64,000 bases of DNA, from positions 124,001 through 188,000 of the forward strand of contig SWBL01000007.1 in the NCBI GenBank assembly GCA_024195585.1, written 5' to 3'. The first letter of the stretch is position 1, and each line of letters opens with the position of its first letter. Origin of the DNA: Aureobasidium sp. EXF-3400 (Eukaryota > Ascomycota > Dothideomycetes > Dothideales > Saccotheciaceae). Shown here piece after piece: positions 1 through 10,714 of this stretch. Under the pieces are notes generated by a model. That model did no database searches. It had not been told where the DNA came from and was given only the letters and a program-made list of their open reading frames with translations. The translations under genes and the position numbers were made by a program.

Positions 1-1155
1 AGGAAGCAAGAGAAAGATGATTGAAGCTCAGTTCAAGCCACATGCACATGTTCATAGCGGTCAGGTAGTCGTGCGAGCAGAAAGATAGAGATGGAATAGT
101 CCACAACAGAATCGCTGGTGGCTGAAGTAGAGCTCGAGGACAACCAAAATATCATAGTAGCCTCTTTTGCTCCTGGCCCGATCGGCGACTTTTGCAAGCG
201 TGGGAGTAGTGTAAGAGAGAGTTCACTTTCAAGTAAAGACAACTGACTTGGACAGATAGCGGTTAACACTGCCAGGAAGATAGACGAACAGATCTTCACT
301 ACTTTGGCCGTTCTCTTTTGGGAGAGTACACGCGAGCACAAGTGTAAGCGTAATCAAAGTAGAAGGGATGGAAGGCTGACGACTGGGAATGTTGGATTTC
401 TGCACGAGGCAGACTGCCCAGATTTGAGACGCCCGCGATACTTGTCAACAAAATTGATCAAAGATCAACCCGATAGCCAAAGTTGGGGTGAAAGAAGCGA
501 TAAATCAGATAACCAGATGAGAGTTGGTATGGACGCGGATTGGAACGAGAGGGAATAAAGCCACTGAGCAAAGAAAAAGCTCACAATTGAATCAGACCTA
601 GATTTCCATTCTTCGCGAAGCAGGTTTGAGTTCTTTGTCTGCGAGCTTCATCAGACCTTTGGCCTTGTACGAGTCTCTAGCTTCTCATGGTTTCACATAT
701 AACATGTCATAAAAGCAACTATATCAGAAAAACATTATTGAGGTGTAAAAAATAGTAAAATTGTTATTGCTAAAAAGACCGCTTCATTCACCGTGCTCTA
801 AATCGCATTTGACTGCGAGAGCTGGATGCCCAAAAGTGTATGTCTGACCCAAAAGAGGACCCGACACCAAAAACGACATCCCAAGTGCACTGCACGCCTA
901 TATATTCTTCTCCCTCATCATCGAAAACAGTGGTAAAACTACCCTTTGGGGGCTAAAATACACACTGCCCCTAGAAAAGAGAAGAATATATAGGAGTACA
1001 GACAAAAAACAGCCAAAAACTCCGAAACTCCAAAACTCCAAAAAGTCACCGAGAGCAAGATCAAAGAGAGGCTAAGGCAGAAAGAGCTGCAAAAGCGTCT
1101 TCGTTGCCGTGTAGAGGAACCACTTCTACTTCACCTACTTCTTCTTCTCATCTCT
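1..1155. other. Left-edge stretch without a supported gene
   Basis: Open frames here are short, have no recognisable domain and lie on both strands. An A/T-rich patch sits at about 720-780. The first 350 bases could be the edge of a gene lying outside the window, but nothing shows it. Confidence 0.4.
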
Positions 1156-1383
1156 TCAGTCAGTAACATTCAAGTTCTCCTTGTAGCAGGCCTCGAGAAC
1201 CTGAACCATGAACTTGGTGGCGCCGGCGTTGGGACAACCATCGGGGACGTCAGAGGCTCCACGACCAGTGTCGGTGGGCACCTCCTTGGGGACGTCGACC
1301 CAAGAATCATCCGCATCATCAGCATCAACACAAACCCATTCTTCGTGGCCTGAGGGACCTTGCTTGTTAGGTGAGGTAGACAT
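1156..1383 (-). CDS. Small acidic hypothetical protein (75 aa)
   Basis: No family is recognised. The reading frame starts at an ATG at 1383 and ends at 1156. The predicted protein is polar and acidic in its first half, with runs of Asp and Ala around a Trp-Val motif, then a Gly/Pro/Asn linker, then a short more ordered C-terminal part containing LEACYKENLNV. The frame stays open for another 150 bases upstream, so an upstream start or exon is possible. It faces away from the four-exon gene starting at 1902 and may share its promoter region. Coding status rests only on protein-like composition and an open frame. Confidence 0.35.
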   Translation of the reverse strand: MSTSPNKQGPSGHEEWVCVDADDADDSWVDVPKEVPTDTGRGASDVPDGCPNAGATKFMVQVLEACYKENLNVTD

Positions 1384-1901
1384 TTCGGACTGAGTTGACT
1401 TTCTGAAAGAGATGGCCGTTCCAGGGGCTTTTGTAGCAAAGCAGCATTGGTGTAGGAGGATGGAAACTGTGCTGTCGGGATAGAGCACTTTCTTTGTGGC
1501 ATTGTGCAGACTTTCAAGGAGCAACAAAGCCATTGTTAGTTCTGAAAGGGTGATGAGATGTCCTCAAAGAAACGTCCAAGGGGGTCATGAGAGGGGGCAC
1601 ATCCAGCTCTACAGGAACAAGAGACTCAGGCAAAGTGACAACAACGACTTTGGAGAGACATGTATAGACAACAAAAGAAGTCTCTGTCGATCGCCTATCG
1701 GCAGTGAGGGAAGATGACCTCGTCGTCGCTAGTCCGGAAAAAGCACTGACCAACCGGGTCGACTGCCGTGGCCGATGCAGTCGACGTGATTTCACTTTGT
1801 TATTGTTTCGACGTGTAGATCCATTTTGCTTCTCTATCTCTCAGACCTCTCTTCAACGCGACCCTCAGCTTTCACGCAGAACATCCGCGCGCCTATACAA
1901 T
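1384..1901. other. Intergenic region between divergent genes
   Basis: About 520 bases between the small minus-strand frame and the plus-strand four-exon gene. Probably holds the promoter of the latter. No specific element was identified. Confidence 0.35.
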
Positions 1902-3184
1902 ATGGCACCACGACGACTCAGAAACAAGACCAAGCAGCAATGCACCAAGCATCGCATGCCTTGGGGCTACGACGCCCCTTCCAAAGACACCACACCTCTG
2001 AACGACTTCATAAAGTACATTACAGACCCTCAAGTCAAACCCGCGCAAGCCGGAGAGATGAAGAATGTCCTAGTTTACTGGGACAGGGGAACTCTCACAA
2101 AGGGCGACGAGGCCAAGCTCGCAGAGATGGATATCAATTCGTAAGCTAAATGAGCCTGCTGTGCTAGCCATCACTGACCTCGGGAAGGGATACGCACTTC
2201 GCGCACGTCATCGATTGCCAGGACTGGATCCAGCAACGCTTTCCCAAAGGAGTGCGTAGAAACGAAAAGCACAGTGAGTAGACGATTCCGTCAATGCATC
2301 GGCGGAACAGCTAACATCACGCTTCATAGACCTCGCTGAGGCTGCAGCAATTATGAGCATCAAAACCGTGTCTCAAGTTGATTTAGACAATATGACCGAG
2401 ACGGAGCGTGCTTACAATGTTGCCGCCATGAGGCATAACGCCGCAGGAGATGCCGAGATGACCCTCCGCGTGTTCATAGCAGTCATCCGAGACAGACCCA
2501 AGGAGATGTGCGAAGAAGACGGGGAGACCCCAGAGATAAGAGAGGACTTCTGTTTCGTCGCGCTCGACTTGTGAGTTCATCACTTTCCCAAAAGTCACAT
2601 GCGCTTGTTGCTAACTTCAATTCAGTGAGGGTGGAGGTCGAACGGGCCAGGGTACCATCGAGATCGGCCTCTCGCAAGTCTTCACAGACCAAATGGGCGC
2701 ACAGCAGCTTCTTGAGATACAAACTAGACACGCCATCATCTATGAGCACTTCGATCAGCACATCAACAGGACAGCCCAGGATGGCAAGATGCAGATTGAT
2801 GACAGAGAAAGCGCTACCTATCCCCGATGGAACTTCACGGGAGGACCAAATACAACTGAAAAAGTTGACGTCTGTTTCCCACAAGGCTACAGAAGACATC
2901 AGGTGATTGCCATCTCAGTCGACTCGGAGATCGTCTCGAAGCAGCACATGGCCTGGTGGATCATCCACCAACTTCCAGGCTCTCATAAACAACCTTTTGG
3001 ACCCCCCTGTCCCGCCGCCGCAGGACCCACTCTAACCCAGTTCACTGGCTGCAAGCACAGTGGTCATAAGCATGAGCGCAAGGCTCACCCCCGCGATGAC
3101 AATGGTATCATGATTCGTCCTCCCAGGCAGAACGACGCACAGAGAAGGGCCGCCGAAGAATCTGAAGAGGAGTACGATATGTAA
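1902..3184 (+). CDS. Hypothetical protein with DEDD/RNase H-like motifs (374 aa, 4 exons)
   Basis: Exons 1902-2140, 2188-2273, 2330-2570 and 2626-3184 join in frame through three short GT-AG introns, giving 374 residues. Two motifs recall DEDD-type 3'-5' exonucleases of the fungal Gfd2/YDR514C group: HNAAGDAEMTL (like the last motif, H-N-A-G-N-D-A-x-x-T-L) and, about 35 residues later, FVALDFEGG, whose D-x-E matches the first catalytic motif. This order is reversed relative to a single domain, so either two degenerate domains stand in tandem or the likeness is partial. The C-terminal part has a conserved MAWWIIHQL segment, a Cys/His-containing stretch and an acidic end. A decayed relative lies 1.7 kb downstream with the same exon layout. 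The function is inferred weakly; expression as a gene is well supported by the introns. Confidence 0.7.
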
Positions 3185-3340
3185 TCCGAAGGCACGCCAC
3201 AGCAATATCTATGCTACGCCAGGATGGGAAGTTGACAATTGTGAAAATCAGAAGAGAGACTCCATTGCGGCGGACGTGAGTCGATGGGGGCTACAGCAGG
3301 ATAGGAGACCAAGGTCGCCCTCAAAGAGATCGATGGGTAC

Positions 3341-3495
3341 TACAGAAAGACAGGAGACTGCAAAAAGACAGGAGACTACAGAAAGACAGGAGACTGCAAA
3401 AAGACAGGAGACTACAGAAAGACAGGAGATTGCAAAAGAACAGGAGACTACAGAAGAATAGGAGACTACAGAGAGACGGGAGATTGCAGAAGAAC
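3341..3495. repeat. 18-bp minisatellite
   Basis: Tandem copies of an 18-bp purine-rich unit of the form agacaggagactacagaa, alternating with a variant ending gcaaaa. About eight copies are visible, the last ones degenerate. It lies 160 bases past the stop codon of the upstream gene, in or just past its 3' end. The unit length is a multiple of three, so an open frame runs through it (a hexapeptide ERQETT/KRQETA pattern), but nothing else suggests that it is translated. Confidence 0.85.
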
Positions 3496-4878
3496 AGGAG
3501 AACAGAACGAAGAAGGATAAGGGAGCAAGAAGGATGCGAAACTGAAGGCAAGGGGCATTCAGGGTGCACTGAGCACATGCAGACTTGAGAAGCAGAGCAG
3601 AGTCTCATCAGATTGTATTACAAAGTCTCACCAGATTGTATTACAAATTTCACGCAAGATAACCACAAATGCCAATGTGAGATGATGAATGCACAGAGAA
3701 TCCCATCGCACCTACGTCCTTGTCTCCGAAACTTGAGTGCGCTTGGATAGGGAGACTGCAGCGAATTGAATCGGGAAGACGAAGTTGACTGTAAAGTCTG
3801 AGTTCGATGTAACCGCATGACAGACTTGAGCCTCGTTGCTAATCTCCATACTCACTTCTCAGCGATGAGTCCTAATTCGCAATAATCTCAAGAACCGCCT
3901 TACTCGAAAGAATCCTTGTGGGGGACGCCTCACACCTCCCAATCATACGGAAGAATGAGTCTGATCTGCTGACCGGGCTCCTCTGATGCTTGTTATGTCG
4001 GCCACACTTCAGTCCACAGCACTGATTGTTGATCAGCGAGGAAGTGCTCAAGATTCTGAGAAATCTACAGTCACAGATACATGCTCTTGAATCTCGGTGG
4101 TGCTATGAGAAGTGGTTGGTCTCTCGCAACCACGGGACACTTGAGAAGGTTCTATTTGCAAAACTGGGATTTCTATCGTCTATCTGGCAAGGACAATTTG
4201 GACCAACCGCATTTTGAAGGATCGAGGAGGCACTTTTCTTTGTTTCTTCCGCTATTTGGTACTGCTGCTCTCGTAATCACAAGGCCACTGCCTTTTCTGC
4301 AGACACCACTTGCAGCCGACATAGCTAGCAAGATCGAATTCCCTATTCCTTATGGTCATCTTCCAAACTTTGTGAGACTTTTTAGCAGCAGATTCGAATA
4401 ATGATGTGCGTATCCTACAAATCGTGTATCTGCACTGTAAGCTACTCGGTTCGCTTGTACAAGATATAGCAGAATCGATTGCTATTGTAAGCAGCAGCTT
4501 AGTCCTTGCTGTAGCTTGGCACCATCATCAATCTTCTTTATCCTCGGGCAAAAACATTGCCCAACCGCATCGACTGGCTGTGGCTAGGTGGTTGATGCGA
4601 TCATTTTTTGTTGTTATTCGAATTCGTAGCTTGCTTGTTCTTCTCTCCGTCCCTGTGCGATTGTTGAACAAAGAAGCTTTCGTCACATCACGCTCTACCC
4701 CCAGCATACTTTCGCATTCGGAAGGAGAACGGATCCGGAGGACAATAGTAGAAGACTGACCGAGAGGTATATCTAGCGGGACAAGGAATATCGCACATGG
4801 TTTTACTAGTATACAATCTTATCTGCTTCTCGACGCCAATTCTCGATTCCAATTGATTTTCTCTAGCGACTGTCCACC
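3496..4878. other. Stretch without a supported gene
   Basis: No open frame here shows a recognisable domain or a consistent exon chain. A near-direct duplication (cagattgtattacaaa occurs twice at about 3610-3650) follows the minisatellite. The rest shows nothing that can be named. Confidence 0.4.
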
Positions 4879-6303
4879 ATGGTATCCATATACAAGATTA
4901 AGCATCTAAAGACCTGGACAACTAGTGTCAGTCTTAAGCAAGAGTTTCTCTAGGGCTACGACACCCCTCTAGATGGCGACAAGCTCCTTTAAGACACTGT
5001 CCCTCTCGATGACTTCATAAATATTATCACCGATCCTACGATCAACCCTTCCCCCAGTGGAACTATCAAGAATATTCTGATTTACTGGAGTCGCGGCGAC
5101 GTATTGAATGGTGATGAAGTCAAGATGATAGATATGAAGATTGATGCGTATGATAAACGAGCCCACTGTGCTGGTCATTACTAACCTAAGGCAGGAATGT
5201 CGACTGTGCGCACATAATCGACGTTCAAGACTGGTTTTACCTCCGCTGGCTAAAAGGCCAATGGGGAAATCTTAGACACAGTGAACATACCCTTCTATGT
5301 ACGAACTGTTCTATAAGCTAACACATAGCTCAATAGATCTGGGAGAGGGCGCCCAGAAGTTCAATATCGATACTGTCACACAAACAGAGCTCATGGACCT
5401 ACCCGAACTAGAGTGTAATAAGGTACTTCGCCCGATGTTTCACTACGCCGGAGGAGACAGCGAGATTACATTGCGGATCTTCGTTGCGATGGTCCTAATG
5501 AGGATCCAAGAACTCAACGATGAAGATAAGGGAAATCGGAAAATCAGAGATGATTACTGCTTCGTTGCAATTGACTTATGAGTCTATCACTGCAGGCTTA
5601 GTGATGTTTTTACTGAATTCCACACAGCGAAGGGGGTGGTAAGATTGGAAAAGGGACTACCGAGATTGGCATATCGAAAGTAGATTCCAAACAAATCGAT
5701 GCATCCGCAGGTGAAAAGGGGCTCAAGATCGAAAATCGGCACGCCATTGTCTGGGAGATGTTTGATGATCACATCTCCCGAGGATCTCAGAGCGGCAGAA
5801 TATCCATCGACGACCTAGAGAGCAAGAGCTACCCTCGCTGGAACTTTCGCGGAGGACCTAACGGCACCAAAAAAGAAGATTACTGCTACTATAAACCAGC
5901 CAAAGTGAATGATAAGGGCAAAAAGAGTGGGGAGGCTAAACAGAAAAAGATTAAAGTGGATGAAGAGAAGGAAGAAAAGGAAGAGGAGGGAAAGAAGCAG
6001 GAAGAGGAAGAGGAAGGAAAGCTTGAAGAGGGTTCCCATCAAGCGCTGAGTATTTCTGTCGATACCGAAATCATTTACATGGAGCACATGGCTTGGTGGA
6101 TCCTTCACCAGCTCTACAGCACCCCGGAGCGCGCATTAGGGAAAACTCCCGCAAACCCCAGACACTATCTTGTCAAGGTTGCTGACTGCATACATGATGA
6201 GCATGTGATCAAAGCTCGCCGCCGTGACGCTGATGGACGTCGAATCTACACAAACGTAGAGACTCGTTCGCAGTCGATGGCTACTGGAGGCTTTCACATG
6301 TAG
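4879..6303 (+). pseudogene. Decayed paralogue of the gene at 1902-3184
   Basis: The stretch matches the upstream gene block by block: exon-like segments at about 4954-5146, 5194-5280, 5337-5577 and 5628-6303, with motifs such as PLDDFINIITDP, HYAGGDSEITL, FVAIDFEGGG and MAWWILHQL in the same order. It is damaged at the 5' end: in-frame stops occur at 4951-4953 and 4990-4992, and the region matching the start of the protein is not recognisable. The donor of the last intron, gtgag in the intact copy, reads atgag at 5578, a G-to-A change that removes the GT. The last exon remains open and has gained a long Lys/Glu-rich insert (about residues coded at 5915-6030) absent from the intact copy. It could still make a shorter product from an alternative start, but as read it is a pseudogene. 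Confidence 0.65.
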
Positions 6304-6660
6304 GAAGCACAAACCATAGCGAGATATGGAGGTCGGAACTCAACGATCGCGAGGAGATCTGATGTAGTAGCTCAGTACGGCATAAATCTCCAGAGCATGT
6401 GCGAGTAACAGGCTCATAAGGGGTTGAAGCGAAGTCTTCTGGGCAGGAAGAACCTGGGGGAGAGATTATTGAAGGCTACCTACTCATTCTGATGATACCC
6501 ACAACGATCCCAGTAGACTGCGAACACAAAAATCGGGGAAAGGGTCTGGCAGATTGGATCACAACGCTAGACAGAAGCATAGTAGATATCGATGGAAAAA
6601 ACAATGGTATATAAGCTTTTCACCACCTCTAAGACCATTGCCTACACGCTTCGAGCGATT
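6304..6660. other. Intergenic stretch, nothing recognised
   Basis: About 360 bases after the decayed paralogue with no supported gene or repeat. Confidence 0.4.
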
Positions 6661-7815
6661 ATGAACGTACTCGTGTGTGGGGATCATGGAGAGTCTGGAG
6701 AAGAAGATGTGGCCCTTTTGATCTTTAAGTTCAACTCCGCAGTGCGTCGGGCTTGAGGCTTGTTGCTAATTTTCACACTTACTTCTTTCCAGTGCAGGTG
6801 GCCAATGGTGCAGTCCACCTATTTGCCAAAGAAGATACTGCAAAACATCTGGTGGGTACTTCTCCTGTTCTCTTTGGAGTTTGACATCCTTCCATAATCT
6901 ACCATCTAGTTGTCGGGCCGAATGCTAACAACTTTCAGACTTCATCATCAAGTCGACCCAGTCACACGGACCTGCTAGCCATATGCGCCACCTCCACCTC
7001 GATACTGCCGGTATGACCGTGCTGGTCGCCGCTACGGAGGATATCGCCGTCTCCGATGAGCCCGATTTCCATCACACGAATGACCATGCTCCTCGCCCTT
7101 ATAGTGGCAACACCTCGCATCAACGAAAATCGACATGCAATTGTCGCGGTGACTCCCCCGGTTCTGACTCTCCCGAATGTGGCTCTCGCAGATGTTGGCT
7201 CAACTGGTTGGCCCTTCTTCGACGGCGTCTCTATCAATGAGACCAACCAAAAGCTCCGGAGCTCCAATCAGCCTCAGGACTGGAGATGCCAGGCGACATC
7301 CATCATGTACACCTTGCAACTTCGATCCGCAGCATGAAGACCTGGAACTGAACCATACCTCGTCGTAGGACCACTACGACTTCTCCTACCGTCTTCGTCA
7401 CGCTTGCCGATCGCCAGCATACGGCACGGTTCACCGCTCACTCGCCGTCAGGACAACGTCCAGTCCGGGTCTCCTGCGGTAAGGCATTAGCACATCATGT
7501 CGCACACGCGCTGAGTCGACAAGATCAGAGGTACATGGAGAAGCTACAACAGGCTGCTGGGTTAGGCGCCATAAAGGGCACCACCAACGTTTGGGGTAAG
7601 TCACACACTTTCAATGGCCGTCGTCTGGGAAGATCATGCTAACTGTGCTTCGTTCCAGGTGTCACCACCAAAACACTGTTGAGACGTTCCCGTATCACCA
7701 CAAACTTCAAGATCTGCACCACTCCCGTATGCCAGTTCGCGCCACAACATTTCCGATCCATACAGATCAGAACGACTGAACCATGTAGCCGCCCATGCCA
7801 GGATTTGAGATGATC
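6661..7815 (+). other. Fragmentary coding signals, possible multi-exon gene or remnant
   Basis: An ATG at 6661 opens a frame reading MNVLVCGDHGESGEEDVALL. Downstream, several segments look coding when joined through plausible GT-AG introns: VANGAVHLFAKEDTAKHL (about 6796-6850), DFIIKSTQSHGPASHMRH (about 6940-7000), and further on HVAHALSRQDQRYMEKLQQ followed by a good intron at about 7595-7660. No single frame links all pieces, and the middle part (7080-7450) switches frame. No family is recognised. It may be a real gene whose introns were not resolved, or a degraded one. Confidence 0.3.
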
Positions 7816-8512
7816 ACAACTTCCTGAAAATCAGACGCAGGACATCAGCAGTCGAGATAAGAGTTCGTCAAGCACGCTAGAGGTGGCTCTCGAGGCAAGG
7901 AAGGTGCAGCAAGATTCATGAAGAGAGGACAAATAGAACATCTACCAGCTCTGTCGTACTCAAATAGACACAGCGGGCTCCAAGCATGAGATGCAGAAGA
8001 GAGATGATGTACCATGTACTTGCCAGGCAGCAAGACAAGACTGCGTTGTCTTCCTATCTTTACAAGCAGCAGTGTGGTCCTCCGGAGTCTTGAACCGGGT
8101 AGGAAGCTTGAGAGCTTTGTGATCATCGATCAAAGCTCACCAGCGTTGATTCGAACATGATTGAAGAATACTCCCGTCTCTAGTGGTTTGCTATCATATT
8201 CATCACCCTAGAACTGATTCTGCTCTTCTGCTTTGTTGTTGTGTTCGTGAGGACACCAGATTCTGTACGCAGAGGTCACATATCGAAAGGTCGGGCATGA
8301 TGACCTGACGGCATGGTCTCAGCAGAATGATATAGATGCAAAATCAACACTACACTTCGTAGGAATTAAACATCAACTCGATCGCGCGGACCACTTGTAA
8401 ACACTGTATATCACAGAGCATGCAGAATTGTACACCGATTGCCACTGACTGTCTCCTTCCACAGTCTGCAAACTTCTTCCTCACAAGTTCACAGCGTGAG
8501 AGGAATCAAAAC
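7816..8512. other. Stretch without a supported gene
   Basis: Only short, domain-free frames are present on either strand before the tRNA-like gene. Confidence 0.4.
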
Positions 8513-8517
8513 AAAAA
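8513..8517 (-). terminator. Pol III terminator of the tRNA-like gene
   Basis: On the minus strand a run of five T follows the 3' end of the tRNA-like gene after five bases (AATCTTTTTG). This is the expected RNA polymerase III stop signal and supports transcription of the tRNA-like gene. Confidence 0.65.
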
Positions 8518-8522
8518 GATTT

Positions 8523-8667
8523 GCAGCGAGTAGGACTTGAACCTACATCTCCTTCATGTCCGAAGCCTACTCGGAAGGGCGGACGGTTCAACTTTCGGCT
8601 AGGGTGCTTGGCTTGTGTTTGCAAGACCGATATTGGTGAAGGCGCCTTACCATTAGGCCACCGCTGC
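8523..8667 (-). tRNA. Intron-containing tRNA or tRNA-like gene, anticodon not assigned
   Basis: Read on the minus strand, the ends form a 7-bp acceptor stem (GCAGCGG with TCGCTGC, one G-U pair). The D arm GCCTAATGGTAAGGC is typical, and the T arm is perfect (GTAGG-TTCAAGT-CCTAC). CCTTC and GAAGG can pair as the anticodon stem. Between these halves lie about 80 bases that should contain the anticodon loop plus an intron of roughly 73 bases, long for a nuclear tRNA. Under each pairing tried, position 33 is not U, so the anticodon could not be named with confidence; an Arg-like body is only a resemblance. A T-run terminator follows. It could be a functional tRNA with an unusual intron or a tRNA pseudogene. 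Confidence 0.6.
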
Positions 8668-10714
8668 TTTTGTTACGGATAAATCAATTCTGGAGTGTTA
8701 TATAGTGTACGGAGTGGTCAAAGGTCCAGAGTTCGACTCTTTGATGGGTGAACAAAGAATTACTTTTGCACTGCGGACTGGATTCATTCTTCATTCTACT
8801 CGGTCAGGCACTCTACAGGGCAACTTTGAGGCAGAGGGTGATATGGGCAGCTGTTCTCGACCACAGACCAACAAGGTTGTCATCTACTACATCGTCGCCT
8901 CTTGTAGACCGCATGTGATGTAGCTGAAATTTGGCAGGACCTGAGCTGCACGAAGCATGATCAACTCTCCTTACCAACATACTCACCAGTCAACACCATC
9001 GAATAACATCATCCTTCACGATCATTGAATCATCATCTACCGATCTGCTACCAGAGCGAAGAGTAGGATAGTCTAAGTAGGATGCAGGAGCAATAAAGCA
9101 GATTGAACGTACAAGCCGCAACTCTCCAAAGTATCCTCCTCGACAACGGCAGAGCCGAAACCAACTCACTTCAAAAGAGAAACTTACTAGGTTCCTACAT
9201 CTCTGCTTCGAGAGCCATCCATATCTGCAGCAAATGCGGCCACACATCATGTCTCACGTGCGCAGTCCAACCTGCAGACAGCCGTAGCGATCACCTCAGC
9301 CAAGTCATAGCGTACTGCACGTATGTCACACGAGGAGGTGAAAGGGAACCTTACGCGGGGTCATGGCCTAAGTTTGAGTATCAACACGATCTCGCGCTAG
9401 AAGCTCACCAGATTCGTTCTGCTCCCGCCGCTCGGCGGTGCTCTTTTGCAACACAATTTCGATCCCGATCGATTGTCATTAATACAATGAGACTCAGCGG
9501 GGTAGAAGAATTCACCTCGCAGGGACCGTACATCCAGACTGTTTGATACGTTGACAATTCTCCAGCAAAAGCTTTCCAGACTGGCATCAACATCCGCCGT
9601 TGGTCCCGACAGTATCTCGGGTATGCTCGCCCACCTAAGGAGTTTGCTGCGGCAGATGACAACGAAGACGGTCACTCCAACATGTTCTGTAGTAGAATTG
9701 GTGAGCTACTGGACCCTCTTCCTCCTCGGGCATACATACTGACATCGCAACAGCGAAGCGGACTTCGGAAACCGCAACAGAGAAGCTCCAGTTGTTACAC
9801 TGATTTCTGGAAGTATTTCTCCCGATGGCTTTTGAGAAGAAATCAGTCGATACAACTGCACTGGCTATCACAAAGGTACTGCGGTAAACCCCTCAGCCCA
9901 CCACGTGCTGGCTGCCAGCCTCAATTCGGAACCTGCTCTCAGGAGCTAAGCAGGGTTTCCGCGGATGAATCCTGTGATTCAATTGTAAAGACTTGCTATG
10001 GACATACCTTTGGACACTGCTGCTCGGATACTGTGGCAAGACGACTGCACTTCTTGAATCTAGATGTCAAGCTGGATTCAAAATCTGCGAGGTCTCTACC
10101 GTGACATTGATGGATGGAAATTGTGGACCTAAGGAATGGCAAAATCTGTTTGGAATCAGAGTTTGAAGATTGCTGTTCTCAGGACGAATCTTGTGGAGAT
10201 GGTGAGGCTTCCTGTCTTGCAGACACACGGGAGTTGAGATGCTAGTTCGAAAACATTCAGAATTGGTATCGTGATTGTTGACACCCTCTGGAGGTCACAA
10301 CAGTCTTTGTACCATCGACAGGCCCGTCCGCTGCACAGTGACTCAAAAGTCCTTGCTATCAAAATGGATGTCTTGATGTTTCAAGGTCGAGGTCGACTAG
10401 TTGGCGTTACTCAACCGCGGTCCAGCTTCAAGACCCGACTGGGGTTCTCGGTTAAATCATCTTCCGACCATATACAACACATCACCAATAGTATTCTCGT
10501 GGCCGGCCACAAGATTCAATCAAATGAATGTCTTCCTGATTTTCCCGACAAAGAGCAAGGTAATTTGCTTTTGGGCAGACTCTTCCGCTGTATGGCTCGT
10601 GGTTGCGCTGTCGTGATTCTGAAGATTTGGCAGGATGTGTTGAGGGTCTTGATATCTCGACATCTACTTCTATATCTCAGTTTCATATGTGTCTTACTAT
10701 GACTGTATTATATC
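8668..10714. other. 2-kb stretch without a supported gene
   Basis: Several open frames of 60-150 codons occur on both strands, for example at 9103-9546 with a CSKCGHTSCLTC cluster. None has a clear domain or a convincing intron chain, and frames overlap with equal weight on both strands. The stretch resembles decayed or non-coding accessory DNA. Confidence 0.35.

Noticed and set aside
8700..8760. Second tRNA-like fragment (AGAGTTCGACTCT, T-arm-like) just upstream of the tRNA-like gene
   Set aside because: A T-arm-like hairpin can be drawn, but no D arm or matching acceptor stem lies at the right distance.
9920..9980. 5S rRNA-like words (gagctaagcaggg)
   Set aside because: Matches only a short animal-like 5S motif and lacks the remaining fungal 5S structure.
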